This document shows positions 26,870-37,102 of a stretch of 64,000 nt of DNA, piece by piece. Position numbers and translations under genes: made by a program. Origin of the DNA: Methanosarcina sp. (GTDB lineage: Archaea > Halobacteriota > Methanosarcinia > Methanosarcinales > Methanosarcinaceae); contig PLUB01000023.1 of assembly GCA_003164755.1 (NCBI GenBank), positions 1 to 64,000 on the forward strand, given 5' to 3'. A model generated the notes under the pieces. The model was not told the origin of the DNA and searched no databases. It saw only the letters and a program-made list of their open reading frames with translations. Each line of letters opens with the position of its first letter. Within the stretch, counting starts at the first letter, position 1.

Positions 26870-28006
26870 ATGAGAATATGTGTGATTACTTCCGCAAAGT
26901 TACCTCCTGAGGAAGGAATTGGTAATTATATTTACAATATGTCAAAGGAATTTATTCGAAAGGGACATAATGTAACTGTTATTACGCGTGGAAGCTTAAA
27001 TAAGACACAGAAAGACCATTTTGAAGATATAGAATTATACAAAGTTCCTTTTGCGTTAGTTTACCCATTTCATGTACATATTCATGGATTTTTTGTGAAT
27101 GAGTTATTGAAATCGATTGAGCACAATTTTGATGTGATCCATATACATACACCTTTGCCTCCTACAATAAATTCTACGGTTCCGATAGTATTAACAATTC
27201 ATTCTTCTATGATTGATGCTGAAAAAGTTATAGATATAAAAGACTTGTTTTCTCTTGCCACTAAATTTCAAGCAAAATATATTAGTTATCCAATTGAAAG
27301 AAAATTGCTGAAAAATGCAGATCTTATTACCACTGTCTCGAAAAAAGTGGCAATAGATCTTAAAGAATATGGGTTGGATTATAACAATATTAGAATCATA
27401 TATAATGGGGTCGATGAAGATTCGTTTTCACCAGTTGATAAGAAGATTGGGGAGAAATATATTCTGTATACGGGGAGAATTAGTTATGGTAAAGGTCTGG
27501 TTGAGTTAATTGAATGCGCAAAAGAAGTTCTCATAGCTCATAGTGACATACACTTTATACTGGCTGGAAATGGTCCTTTAATTAATGAGCTAAAAGTAAA
27601 AGTTAAAGATCTAAATCTTGAAGATCGTATCAAATTTCTAGGGCATGTAGGTAGAAATGATATAATAAAGCTATATCAAAATGCTCATATGTTCGTTTTT
27701 CCTTCACATTATGAAGGATTGCCTGGTTCACTTCTCGAAGCAATGTCCTGTAAACTTCCGATTGTAGCCACCAAAGTACCTGGAAATATCGAACTTATAG
27801 AGCATTGTGTGAATGGAATTCTGGTTCCCCCTAAAAATGCAAGTGCATTGAAGGAAGCTATATTAACACTTCTTGATGATGCTGATATGAGAACTAAGCT
27901 CGGTGATAAAGCGAGAGATACTATAATTAGGAATGGTTTTACTTGGAAAAAAATATCAGATAACATCTTACGATGTTATCAGTCCATACAGAAAAATGGT
28001 AATTGA
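26870..28006 (+). CDS. GT4-family glycosyltransferase, second
   Basis: 378 residues, typical GT4. N-terminal LPPEEGIGNYIYNMSKEFIR, DVIHIHTPLP, and IIYNGVDEDSF at the hinge. YILYTGRISYGKGLVELIEC starts the donor domain, and HYEGLPGSLLEAMSCKLPIV with VPGNIELI carries the two donor-binding glutamates. The first helix pattern resembles PimA/WaaG relatives. The ATG start lacks a strong ribosome binding site; a weak GGTCTGATGA precedes it. Likely works with the first GT on the same glycan. Confidence 0.9.
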   Translation: MRICVITSAKLPPEEGIGNYIYNMSKEFIRKGHNVTVITRGSLNKTQKDHFEDIELYKVPFALVYPFHVHIHGFFVNELLKSIEHNFDVIHIHTPLPPTINSTVPIVLTIHSSMIDAEKVIDIKDLFSLATKFQAKYISYPIERKLLKNADLITTVSKKVAIDLKEYGLDYNNIRIIYNGVDEDSFSPVDKKIGEKYILYTGRISYGKGLVELIECAKEVLIAHSDIHFILAGNGPLINELKVKVKDLNLEDRIKFLGHVGRNDIIKLYQNAHMFVFPSHYEGLPGSLLEAMSCKLPIVATKVPGNIELIEHCVNGILVPPKNASALKEAILTLLDDADMRTKLGDKARDTIIRNGFTWKKISDNILRCYQSIQKNGN

Positions 28007-28104
28007 CATATAAACATATTTGATGATGATGTCACCTTCAATGTGAAGCGTATATCCTAAATTGTAGAGAAACTTTGAATTTCAAATTAATAAACGGAAT
28101 TCAG

Positions 28105-28235
28105 CAGGTATACACAGATCTATAATTTGTTGTTTATCTGCCAACTGTTATTCATTGAGAGTTAGGTTGATTTTTAAGTTACTGTAATATTGGGAAAATA
28201 GATTGCATTCTTGTGTATATCTATGGAACGTGTGA
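28105..28235 (-). repeat. Mobile short repeat (GATGTACA family), copy 3
   Basis: Inverted copy: GGTATACACAGATCTATAATT at the left; GTTATTCATTGAGAGTTAGG and TTGATTTTTAAGTTACTGTAA inside; TTGTGTATATCTATGGAACG at the right. It sits between two cluster genes, close to the start of the acyltransferase. Confidence 0.65.
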
Positions 28236-28272
28236 ATAAATCACAACCCTATATGATTTTGGAGAGACAATA

Positions 28273-28824
28273 TTGAACTCAAAAATAAGTGCATATCTAG
28301 AATCCATTGGAAAGTATTTCTGTCTAATAATTTACTATTCATTTGCTCAGCATCTCCCTGTTTCCGATGAGCTGCAATCCTTAAAATTATCAAAACCAAT
28401 TAGAGGATTTTTAGCTCGTAGAATTTTTGATGAGTGTGGGGAGGATATAAATCTTGAGAAAGGAGCATACATTGCGGATGGAAGGTTTATTAGAGTCGGA
28501 AATAGGTCTGGCATTGGTATAAACGCTTTTGTCCAAAGGCATGTGCATATAGGAAATGATGTCATGATGGGAAAAGATGTTATTATAATGACAACTAGTC
28601 ATGAAATTTCAGACAAATCAATTCCTATGAGATACCAAGGTGGTAAAGAAGTTGCCCCTGTAGTTATAGGCGATGATGTTTGGATTGGGAGTAGAGTAAT
28701 AATACTTCCAGGCGTAAAGATTGGAAATGGTTCCGTAATTGGTGCTGGTGCAGTTGTTACTAAAGACGTCGAGCCATATTCCGTGGTTGGAGGTGTTCCT
28801 GCGAAACTAATAAGAAGGAGATAA
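28273..28824 (+). CDS. Hexapeptide-repeat acyltransferase (WbbJ/CatB type)
   Basis: 183-residue left-handed beta-helix enzyme that transfers acetyl or another acyl group to a sugar. After an N-terminal helical part (about residues 1-45), hexapeptide turns run from [20 protein letters not shown] to [20 protein letters not shown]. The catalytic His lies in TTSHEISD, and the usual end [10 protein letters not shown] is present. A TTG start is used with GGAGAG 6 nt upstream. It would decorate the glycan made by this cluster. Confidence 0.88.
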   Translation: MNSKISAYLESIGKYFCLIIYYSFAQHLPVSDELQSLKLSKPIRGFLARRIFDECGEDINLEKGAYIADGRFIRVGNRSGIGINAFVQRHVHIGNDVMMGKDVIIMTTSHEISDKSIPMRYQGGKEVAPVVIGDDVWIGSRVIILPGVKIGNGSVIGAGAVVTKDVEPYSVVGGVPAKLIRRR

Positions 28825-29055
28825 GAAGGAGATAATACTTGTAAATAAAGGAAATCTATTATAGCCGTGGGGAAAAATCATCAACAGCTCTCTTTACTAA
28901 GATTAATTGAACAAATATTGTTGTGTATTTTCTTTAACTTTAGGTTATATCAAATGGTTTTCTATTTTCCCATCAGTTGGTAATCAAAAGTATTTATTCA
29001 TCAAAATAATATCTGATATTTATATAACTTTCTATGAAGTATCTTTGTGATCTCT

Positions 29056-30858
29056 ATGTTTGGGCTGAATATTATATTCAAATTGATTTGTATACTTTGT
29101 TTTATGCTTAGTCTATTTTCGATTCTGATGGCTTATTTTAATCCAGCTCATGGTTATGAATTATCGTTGTATAACAGTACACCTCCAATAGTATGGATTA
29201 GCTTGATATTCAGTATATTTGGAGGAATTTCTATTATTATGTACATTGTACATAGGAATCAATCAGACTATTATAATTATTGCTTTTTAGGACTTTTGAT
29301 ACTATTATTTGATCGAATTATCCTACTTTATATTCCTTATATTAGAGGTTATTATTCATGGAGAGGAGATAATATCTCTCATTTTGGAATTCTAAAAGAG
29401 ATTTTAACATTTGGGCATATACCCTCTGATCTCGTATATCCGATAACTCATATATTATTGTCAGAGCTTGTATATATCACGGGACTTTCCAATGAGATTA
29501 TAGCAAACCATAGTACTGCTTTAATTTCAGTTTTTTACGTAATATCTATATATTTACTGGCAACTTCTTCCTTGGTTACAAAAAAAGAACAAATTTTAGC
29601 TGTTACTTCAATTGCTGGTGTATTTTTTAGTGGATACGATGTCTATCTTATGCCAAATGGATGGTCTCTGTTATATTTGCCTATTGTGTTATTTTTTTAT
29701 TTTAAATCACTAACAAAAAAATACTCTATGAAATATGCAATCTTATTTCTAATTACATTAATATTGTATCCCTTTTTCCATCCACTATCCACAGTGATAT
29801 TAATATTAATGCTAGTTGTTATTGGATTGATGGAATTTTTGATTCCTATATTTGAAAATAAAAAGATTTTATTAATTAAGTCTTCTTTCCCATTGACACC
29901 TATCTTACTTGAAACAGCTATATTTTTTCCTTGGATACTCTCATTCCAAAAGTTTAATCTAAATATAAAAATGATGTATTATTCAATTATTGCAGGTTCA
30001 AGCCCAAATGTAATTTCTTCGATGAGTAGCACAGTTGGTAAATTAAGTTTGACTAAATTAGAATTTCTAAGATTATTATTTAGACTTATGGGTCAGCATT
30101 TTATTTTTTTAATATTTTTTTTCCTTAGCTTTGTATTATTATTAAAATATCCCAATTATAGAAAAAACAATAAAAATTTGATAATCTTACTGAGTATCAC
30201 ATTATTTATTGGCCTAATGTATGTATTTTATTTGTTTAATATTCTTCCAGGTCTACAAGCAATGGGTTCAGATAGGTTGCAAGCATATTTAGTAATTTTC
30301 ACTCCAATATTCGCTGGTTTTGTGCTATCATACATTATTACCAGAAAAATGATAATTCATAAGTTTAATCTTGCACCAATGGTTTGTGTGATTATAATTC
30401 TGATTGCTTCAGTAGTATCTATCCTCAATTTGTACCCATCACCTTATGTTATGCAACCCAACCCATCAATTACACAAATGGATATGAATGGGGCTGAGTG
30501 GCTCTTAAATTTCAAAAATTCTGCTACCAATAGTGTGTATATAATGAGTCCAGTATATAGATTTTTAGCAGGTTCTTTGGGCCATGTTGAAGCTGGGAAG
30601 TTGTTTGGATCTTCTTATAAAGAGGCAAATATTACGGATCATTTTAATTATACGATATCCAAAAATCTTGGGAACTCCTATACTCAGAATGAATATTTCA
30701 TGATGACGATGTTTGACAAAATAGTTTATGAAACTGTCTGGAATGTTGTTGGAAGATTTCATCATAATGATTTTAAAGAACTAGAGGGAGATACTTCCGT
30801 TGATAGATTATACTCGAATGGTGATACCAGTGTATATTATATACATAGTTTATTATAA
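29056..30858 (+). CDS. Large multispanning membrane protein, GT-C-like
   Basis: 600 residues with about 12 membrane helices, then a C-terminal extracellular domain of roughly 130 residues (from about NLYPSPYVMQPNPS). An early loop has RGYYSWRGDNISHFGILKEI; an acidic D-x-x-(S)H loop between the first helices is typical of GT-C enzymes such as oligosaccharyl and mannosyltransferases. I cannot place it in a named family, so polymerase, ligase or lipid-sugar transferase are all possible. ATG at 29056 is chosen: GTGATC lies 3 nt before it, the same spacing as at MC1. The GTG of that site opens the frame three codons earlier. Confidence 0.75.
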   Translation: MFGLNIIFKLICILCFMLSLFSILMAYFNPAHGYELSLYNSTPPIVWISLIFSIFGGISIIMYIVHRNQSDYYNYCFLGLLILLFDRIILLYIPYIRGYYSWRGDNISHFGILKEILTFGHIPSDLVYPITHILLSELVYITGLSNEIIANHSTALISVFYVISIYLLATSSLVTKKEQILAVTSIAGVFFSGYDVYLMPNGWSLLYLPIVLFFYFKSLTKKYSMKYAILFLITLILYPFFHPLSTVILILMLVVIGLMEFLIPIFENKKILLIKSSFPLTPILLETAIFFPWILSFQKFNLNIKMMYYSIIAGSSPNVISSMSSTVGKLSLTKLEFLRLLFRLMGQHFIFLIFFFLSFVLLLKYPNYRKNNKNLIILLSITLFIGLMYVFYLFNILPGLQAMGSDRLQAYLVIFTPIFAGFVLSYIITRKMIIHKFNLAPMVCVIIILIASVVSILNLYPSPYVMQPNPSITQMDMNGAEWLLNFKNSATNSVYIMSPVYRFLAGSLGHVEAGKLFGSSYKEANITDHFNYTISKNLGNSYTQNEYFMMTMFDKIVYETVWNVVGRFHHNDFKELEGDTSVDRLYSNGDTSVYYIHSLL

Positions 30859-30950
30859 TTTTTAATAAATTCTTAAAATTAATTCTGAAAATTCATGCGA
30901 TTTTTTTAAATGCCTTTGATTTATACATGTATCATTTCAAGAGTAGATTT

Positions 30951-31040
30951 TGGGGATTTCGATAAACCTCTGATTTTCACGAGCTATTAATATATCATTT
31001 GTGTGCATATAAGGAAATTTAGGGGTTTATGAAATTCTAC
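30951..31040. repeat. ~90-bp palindromic repeat, copy 6
   Basis: GGGGATTTCGATAAACCTCTGATTTTC then ACGAGCTATTAATATATC ... GTGCATATAAGGAAATTTAGGGGTTTATGAAATTC. It starts about 90 bp downstream of the GT-C-like gene, the same distance as copy 5 after its gene. Confidence 0.75.
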
Positions 31041-31571
31041 TAATCTTCAACAAATCATAGTGAATAAATAGACAAACAATTTTACATATGTGAAATGTCG
31101 GATAGCTCTCATTTTTGGAAAAATGTGTAGCTAGTCTTATATTTCTATTTTCAACAACTCATGAATATGTCCCGATCTGTTAGGCTGAGATACGTATCTA
31201 TTACGTAAAAAGCGAAAATAGTTTGTAAATTTTCAACGAGTTATACGCATTCAAGATTTGTTCACACTAATATACCGTGCCAAATTATGAGATAATGATA
31301 TCAAAGGAATCTGATTCAAATAAATACATTAAGCAAGTGCCATGGTATAACATTTAGACAGGGAACACTTGCCAATATTTAACAAATTAAAAGACTGTTT
31401 ATATCGAAAGCAATGCCATGTTGCTCCCATAGCTATTGCCTATATACATAAAATCGATTCATATACTTTGTTGTTCATATTTGATAAGGACTCTGTTGTT
31501 TACAACTTCCAGTAACTTATCCTCGCTGTTGCATTTGTAATTCTTTGTTTAAGCATTTATTTTGGAAAATC
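31041..31571. other. AT-rich region without genes
   Basis: No gene signal. A segment near 31160-31200 (TTTCAACAACTCATG) matches 5440-5460. Otherwise featureless. Confidence 0.35.
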
Positions 31572-31685
31572 TTAATGCCCTTGATCATAAAAATAAACAA
31601 TATTAGCAAGAACACCAAATAGACCACAAATAACAATAATACTTATTAACAAATCAAACCAGGATGTAGCAGTAGCAGTATCCAT
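31572..31685 (-). CDS. 37-residue single-span membrane protein
   Basis: ATG frame MDTATATSWFDLLISIIVIC-GLFGVLANIVYFYDQGH and stop. It is one clear membrane helix with a polar N-terminus and a short charged C-terminus. GTGAGGT lies 8 nt before the ATG, among the best ribosome binding sites in the window, and a T/A-rich stretch upstream can supply a promoter. No family recognised. The clean frame in a region full of broken genes argues that it is real. Confidence 0.55.
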   Translation of the reverse strand: MDTATATSWFDLLISIIVICGLFGVLANIVYFYDQGH

Positions 31686-32079
31686 ATTAAATATACCTCA
31701 CATACGTCATATAACATTAAAATATATAACTTTTATTAATTTATCAGTAGTACAGCTTTGCTATGGTCTTACTAGTTATTGCTTATTTGTTTACACTTAT
31801 TTCTCAGTAGTTCATAAAAAAATCATCCAAACATTTTAGTTCCATTTTTTTGTAATGCCTCTATAAAATTCAATATTGTAGAGTTTTGAAGTAGAAATTA
31901 TGCCTAGTTTTCGTGAATCACAGTCGGTATTTTTCAATAATACAACATTTTATTTATGAGTGTGTACTTTTCTCAAAATTCATTCAGTTTTTCTCCTACT
32001 ACTTTAATATTTTTGAATGATCTTCTTGACTTTAACATCTTCATTTTCTTATCCAACGATATTCAGTTGGGCTTCTTTA

Positions 32080-32870
32080 TGGTGTAGCTGGAGGATAAAA
32101 TAATGTTTACAAACAATGCTTATTTTTTTGATAAAATTTCTATGTTTTTTTAATTTATACCATGTGGCTCAGTCCAGTGGAAGAACGATCTTTGTTTCTA
32201 TATCTCTATCAAAATCAAATAATGATTTTAGGAAAGAGTACATATTTTATGTAATACCTAAATCATACCCATAGAACTCTTCGTTTTCAGTATAACATTC
32301 TCAAATGTTGATTTAGGCTTTTGAATCACTTGTAAATTTAATTGGGTTTTGGTCCTCGATTGCCCACCATCTTGATTTATTTGAATCCACAAAAGAAATT
32401 ACTATCATCACATGTGATGCTTGGATCAATGGAGTTTAGGATCTCTTTTGGATTGAAGAGATCTAATTCATACCTGAGCACTTCATTTGTTTTTTTGATC
32501 TAGAGTATAATTTTTGACTCGGAATAAAATAAATTGAATTTCTCATTGACAAATTTGATTGCATTTTGTGTTTGCTGAGTACGATAATCACCATTATCTC
32601 TTGTCATTGGTTCTGAAAGTGTTTCCCTTAAATTAGAAAGTTGTTCTTCTGTTAAAGGAGATTTTATTCCTTTACAAATTTACATCCAATGTTGAGAAAA
32701 TCTTCCTCATCAGTACACTTTATCCAAGGATAAATCTTTGATATGTGGAGGAAAGTTTTCTATAACTTTAGCTGGATCAAATAATATTTAACAATAATAG
32801 GCTTGAAGTCTCAATAGGTTCGTTTTTTTCGCAGGAACAAATTTTCGCTTTAGCAATAAATATTATGCAT
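32080..32870 (-). mobile_element. IS630-type transposase remnant (32 kb)
   Basis: Minus-strand pieces in several frames. MIVISFVDSNKSRWWAIEDQ and PIKFTSDSKA correspond to the DDE core region seen also at 50.9 kb. An N-terminal helix-turn-helix part (segments around 32640-32870) matches the copy at 57.3 kb. Many stops. No terminal repeats identified. Confidence 0.55.
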
Positions 32871-33179
32871 AGTAAAATGTCTCAGCTCATAACTCATTTA
32901 ATATATAATAATATCTATATATTTTGTACAAAGAAGTAACTAAATATGTGAGTTACGAGTTTTATATTTTTCAAAACTCTCAAACTTATCAGTCATGCAG
33001 CTCGAAATGTGCAAATAATGTTGATTATGTTCAATTATTTCGAGATGTTCAATTTATTGTATATGATGGTGGTAACTAGATGTTCTATATTCAACCAGAT
33101 AATGCCAACCCATATGATTCAGATAACGGGTAAAATATAATTCACAATACGATTAATGCTGCTCTATTTAGGTCCATCT

Positions 33180-33300
33180 CTTTTTATATACTTCATCAGC
33201 TGCCTTTAGGCCTTCATTCGAAGATTGTTTTAATATCTTCTGGGATCGTAAAAATTGAGCATTAATTTTATTTTCATTGACTGTAGTCAATCCAAAACTC
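33180..33300 (-). repeat. Fragment related to the HTH remnant at 45 kb
   Basis: GATTGTTTTAATATCTTCTGGGATCG with TAAAAATTGAGCATTAATTT aligns with 45205-45250 (TTTAATATCTTCTGGGACCG). Both lie at the start side of a decayed DNA-binding gene. The stretch 32871-33447 contains nothing else, apart from the promoter region of the lipoprotein gene. Confidence 0.4.
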
Positions 33301-33447
33301 AGAGAATTATAAAAAGTTTTTTTGAGGGATAAAATCAAGTATATGGAATCCCTTTATATTAATTATACTCTATATCAATAAGGGTCTAATGCTGTTGTTT
33401 TTCAATTCAACCGCGTAAGCACTCGTATATTACGGAGAATATAACAT

Positions 33448-35148
33448 ATGTATTATAAAATTGGAATCGTTGTCATAACATTATTTCTTCTTGTTTCTGG
33501 CTGTATGTCAGGCGCATTACCAGAAGAAAGATCCCACGAAAATAAAAGTGAAAATGGTACTCTTCTAAACACATCAAACCGACTTTCAGTATCGATACCT
33601 GACCCATATGGATATAATCAGTTCAATCATCCTGATGTCTATTACAATACATCTGGTGTATTTGGTCATAAATGGTGGATGTTTATTACTCCCTTTTCAG
33701 ATTCGAATGGTACCTCTAAAAATGCATGTTTGTACTATTCTGATGATGGACTACTTTGGAATGTACCCTATGGAGTGACAAATCCTATCGGAAAGCCAAT
33801 AGTATCTGATTATAGCTCAAATGCTTATGGGTCTTACCCTGATATCGTATATGATCCTATTACTCGAAAACTTATGTGCTACTATGTAATTGGGGATGTA
33901 GTTAGTAACGTAACTATAGAAGATCCGAAAGTTAGAACATATGATGGTATTACTGTTTCACCAGAAATGAATGTCACTGCTCATGGGATATCACCAGCCG
34001 TTCTTTATGATAATTCCACAGGAACTTATTACATGTGGATTGTTGATATCGATCCAAAACCTCATGTTATATACAGATACACTTCCACTGATGGTGTGCA
34101 TTTTAGTGATAAACAAGTAGTTGGTCAATCAAGCGAATATCAACCCTTGCTTATGAATACGATGAATTATCCCGGAAACTCAACAATATACGCATTATTT
34201 AGATTCGACGAACCTAAAGATAATTTATATCTTGCGACTGCAAAAAACTATACGGATAATTTCACGGTTCAAGGTTTGCCACTGCTACAAATCAGTGATC
34301 CATCATGTGCGATGTATAAGGATATTCGATTAGATCGCAGTGCAGGTGTGTTTAGTGATGATGGAAACTTCTTGAAACTGTGGATCCCTGCGAAAGATAC
34401 TAACGGAATTTGGACATTGTTTTATACACAAGCAACTCAGGAAAATGGTGTATGGACAGTTGATAAAGGAGTGAATAAATATCCTACACATGGGGTAATT
34501 TACTGGAAAGGGCTAAATTGGTATGTGATTAAAGGTAGATCAGATCCTATTAATAATCACTGGAATAATACTGGTGCATGGATAGATGACAAAGATAGGA
34601 TGCACTTAACAATTGTAAAGAACGGAGATATATGGAACTGTACGATGTTGAATAGTCAACATAAATATCATTATGGTACTTTCACCTGGAAGGTAGCTTC
34701 ACCTATTTATACATTTGATAATAAAAGCGTGGTCGGATTTTTCACTTATTTAAACGATAATAATGAATTAGACATTGAAGCTTCAACATGGGGTAAAACA
34801 AATGGAGATCAATTGACGTATACTGTACAGCCTACTAAAATTAAAGGCAATGCTCATGCGTATGCTGTCCCAGACACTAACGGTACAAACACAACATATA
34901 CTCTTGAATGGAAACCAAGCTATGTAAGATTTACATCTGTGCAGGAAAACGGAAAAATTATAGCAGACTTTAATTATACAAATGTTTCTGGAATCCCTCA
35001 GGATCCTGCAGATCTCTTAATGAATTTATGGCTGTGGGATTGGAATCAGCCTCCAACTAATGGGAAAAACATTGAACTTATAGTTAGTGATTTCACAATT
35101 ACTAATGGTTTAAATGAAATTGACTCAAGTAAAAATATGAAAAAATGA
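33448..35148 (+). CDS. Lipoprotein with beta-propeller glycosidase-like and GH16-like domains
   Basis: Predicted surface carbohydrate-active enzyme, 566 residues. The N-terminus (IGIVVITLFLLVSGC) is a lipobox with C19 for lipid attachment, then a polar linker with N-glycosylation sequons. Residues about 45-375 show repeated blades (NHPDVYYN, GSYPDIVYDPITRKLMCYY, ISPAVLYDNSTGTYYMW) as in five-bladed GH43/GH32-type propellers. Residues about 405-555 look GH16-like: ELDIEASTWG with catalytic-type E440, D442, E444, then TYTLEWKPSYVRFTS and LLMNLWLWDWNQPP, which match the C-terminal strands of lichenase/laminarinase. Both domains in one archaeal lipoprotein are unusual. It follows the polysaccharide cluster, so trimming or release of the cell's own matrix is a reasonable guess; feeding on foreign glycans is the alternative. 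Confidence 0.75.
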   Translation: MYYKIGIVVITLFLLVSGCMSGALPEERSHENKSENGTLLNTSNRLSVSIPDPYGYNQFNHPDVYYNTSGVFGHKWWMFITPFSDSNGTSKNACLYYSDDGLLWNVPYGVTNPIGKPIVSDYSSNAYGSYPDIVYDPITRKLMCYYVIGDVVSNVTIEDPKVRTYDGITVSPEMNVTAHGISPAVLYDNSTGTYYMWIVDIDPKPHVIYRYTSTDGVHFSDKQVVGQSSEYQPLLMNTMNYPGNSTIYALFRFDEPKDNLYLATAKNYTDNFTVQGLPLLQISDPSCAMYKDIRLDRSAGVFSDDGNFLKLWIPAKDTNGIWTLFYTQATQENGVWTVDKGVNKYPTHGVIYWKGLNWYVIKGRSDPINNHWNNTGAWIDDKDRMHLTIVKNGDIWNCTMLNSQHKYHYGTFTWKVASPIYTFDNKSVVGFFTYLNDNNELDIEASTWGKTNGDQLTYTVQPTKIKGNAHAYAVPDTNGTNTTYTLEWKPSYVRFTSVQENGKIIADFNYTNVSGIPQDPADLLMNLWLWDWNQPPTNGKNIELIVSDFTITNGLNEIDSSKNMKK

Positions 35149-35741
35149 ATATGTAATGTACTATACAGGTAGCAGAATTCAGATTAAAGGATGGTGATTT
35201 CTATATCTAGAATATCACCAACTATTATAATTTTTTCCTTAATATTGGTATATATATTAACCAACTCCAAGAAGCTGAGAGTAAAAAGTAAGAACATACT
35301 TAATTGAATTGAAAAACAGAGGCATCAAGTACTTCTCTATCTAAATCTCGATAATTATGACAAATTCGGTGCACTTTTTTTTCATTCTTCAACTTATTAA
35401 TTTTTCAATAGTTTTTCAGAAGTAACTACATACAATACTGGGTCACATAAGTACTGGATATGGATGAATTCAAGAGAACATATCTGGTTAATAAATAATA
35501 AAAAATTAAAGAGTATCCTGGATGAATAAGATGCTTATATAGGTTGGGGAAATTTCAGACAAAAAAAGGAGTCACAATGCACATTTTATGTTTCCATCGA
35601 GGTCTTTTTAAGGTCGGCTTCGCCAATAATTAAAAATAGAGTGTATTGGTTTGAAATAAAAAGCAAAATTCACTTGGTGGTATCAATAAATAGCATGCCC
35701 AATCCGATCATATAACTTTAATTTATATTAGATAATTTCTA
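35149..35741. other. Intergenic region
   Basis: No coding signal. AT-rich with a few short direct repeats. It lies between the lipoprotein gene and a dead IS. Confidence 0.35.
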
Positions 35742-36734
35742 AAAACTTCTATGCATTTGAGTATTGGGGAGTTTAAATTTCTTAACAATAATTTTTACTC
35801 ATGAAAACTCTTACTAATTTTGTCCTTAAAGAAGAATACGAAAGTCTTCAGTCAGTTGAAGACAAACGGGTTGAAATTGATTCTTTAATTGATTGAAAAT
35901 CTTTTCGTGTAATTTTGGAGTCCATGTATTTTAACGAAACACTTTTAGAAAGCAGACCTGAAACTGACTTAATCATTATGGTTTTAATACTTGTTTTGCA
36001 GCAATGACATGATTTCCCTAATTTTAACTTGAGAAACAAAGTATTGATTAATTTTTTTCAGGAAATTTCTTGTTTTTCCTTAGTACATACAAGACAATAC
36101 CAAGTCTGATCATTCAGAAAGAGAATTAGTTATAACTGCAAAGAAAAAGAAATATTGATACAGTTGCAAAATTAACTTGGTTGCCTTAGGTTAAAAATCA
36201 AAAAAAATAAACTGATTCAGGAAACTACTTTTATCTCTTCAGATCCGAGCACTCAAAAGTGGATAAATCTCAAGAGAATGAAACCAAAAAGAGAAGCAGG
36301 GACTGAACATTGGTAAAAATAGTTTTCAGTCACACTTCGATATATACTTCATAGCATAATAAACAGGAATTATGAGCTGATCAGAAGGTTCGAGGCAAAG
36401 ACTACATCATTTCATGATTTTCATATGGATTTATCAGAAAAAAATAAGGTAGTTTACAGGGACAAAGGATATTTTGGAGCAAAATCAAAAAATTATAATG
36501 CAACAATGAAAAGATCTTAAAAGAACATCCTACGGGAATGAGTGATGGATTAAGGAACAAGGAGATCAACTCTAAAAAACTAAAGTGGAACGAGTTTATG
36601 CAGTAACTAAAAAGATATTCAAAGCAGAATAGTTTTTGTCGCTAGTGTTCAAAGAGTGAATCTAAAGATGTTGTGTATAAATTTTGTTATAATCTCTATC
36701 AGTTGATGACATTAAAAATAGAAGGAGTATTTCA
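35742..36734 (+). mobile_element. Degenerate IS5-like element, copy at 36 kb (most complete)
   Basis: Best-preserved of the copies. Frames in order: EYESLQSVEDKRVEIDSLID (35830), RPETDLIIMVLILVLQQ (35945), INFFQEISCF (36050), then HTSIYTS to INRNYELIRRFEAKTTSFHD (36330-36410) and DLSEKNKVVYRDKGYFGAKS (36430). KEHPTGMSDGLRNKEINSKK (36520) and the C-terminal NLYQL (36695) complete it. The DDE-type YRDKGYFGAKSK region identifies the IS5 superfamily. Several stops make it inactive. Its 3' flank is interrupted by a different short repeat at 36735-36890. Confidence 0.75.
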
Positions 36735-36890
36735 ATGACCTTAATTTCCGCGGATGTACATAAGGATGCCATCTATTTTCTCGATATTATAGTAGCTTAA
36801 AAATAATCTAACTTTCAATGAGCAATAATGGAAAATAGGTGAACAAATTCTATATATTGTATATCTTTTAAATGTCGGAAGGATAGCGAA
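36735..36890 (+). repeat. Mobile short repeat (GATGTACA family), copy 4, inserted in an IS flank
   Basis: TTCCGCGGATGTACATAAGG at the left, AGTAGCTTAAAAATAATCTA and TTTCAATGAGCAATAATGG inside, ATTGTATATCTTTTAAATGT-CGGAA at the right. Sequence before it (TTGATGACATTAAAAATAGA) and after it (AGCTATCTTTAAAATCAA) is contiguous in the IS copy at 49440-49500. This copy is therefore an insertion. Confidence 0.7.
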
Positions 36891-37102
36891 GCTATCTTTA
36901 AAATCAAAGAATAATGAACCAGAACAGAAAAAACCCGATCAAATACAGAAATGAGCGAGAAAGATTTGACAGGATTCCTTTGAAGAAAAAAATAGAGATC
37001 AATCGGAATACCATGATACTAACTGAATGAGGGGATAAATCTGCAGATCCTCTACTGTGGAGGTCCTAATTGTAATAGAATCCGTATATTTCCTAAAGTA
37101 TT

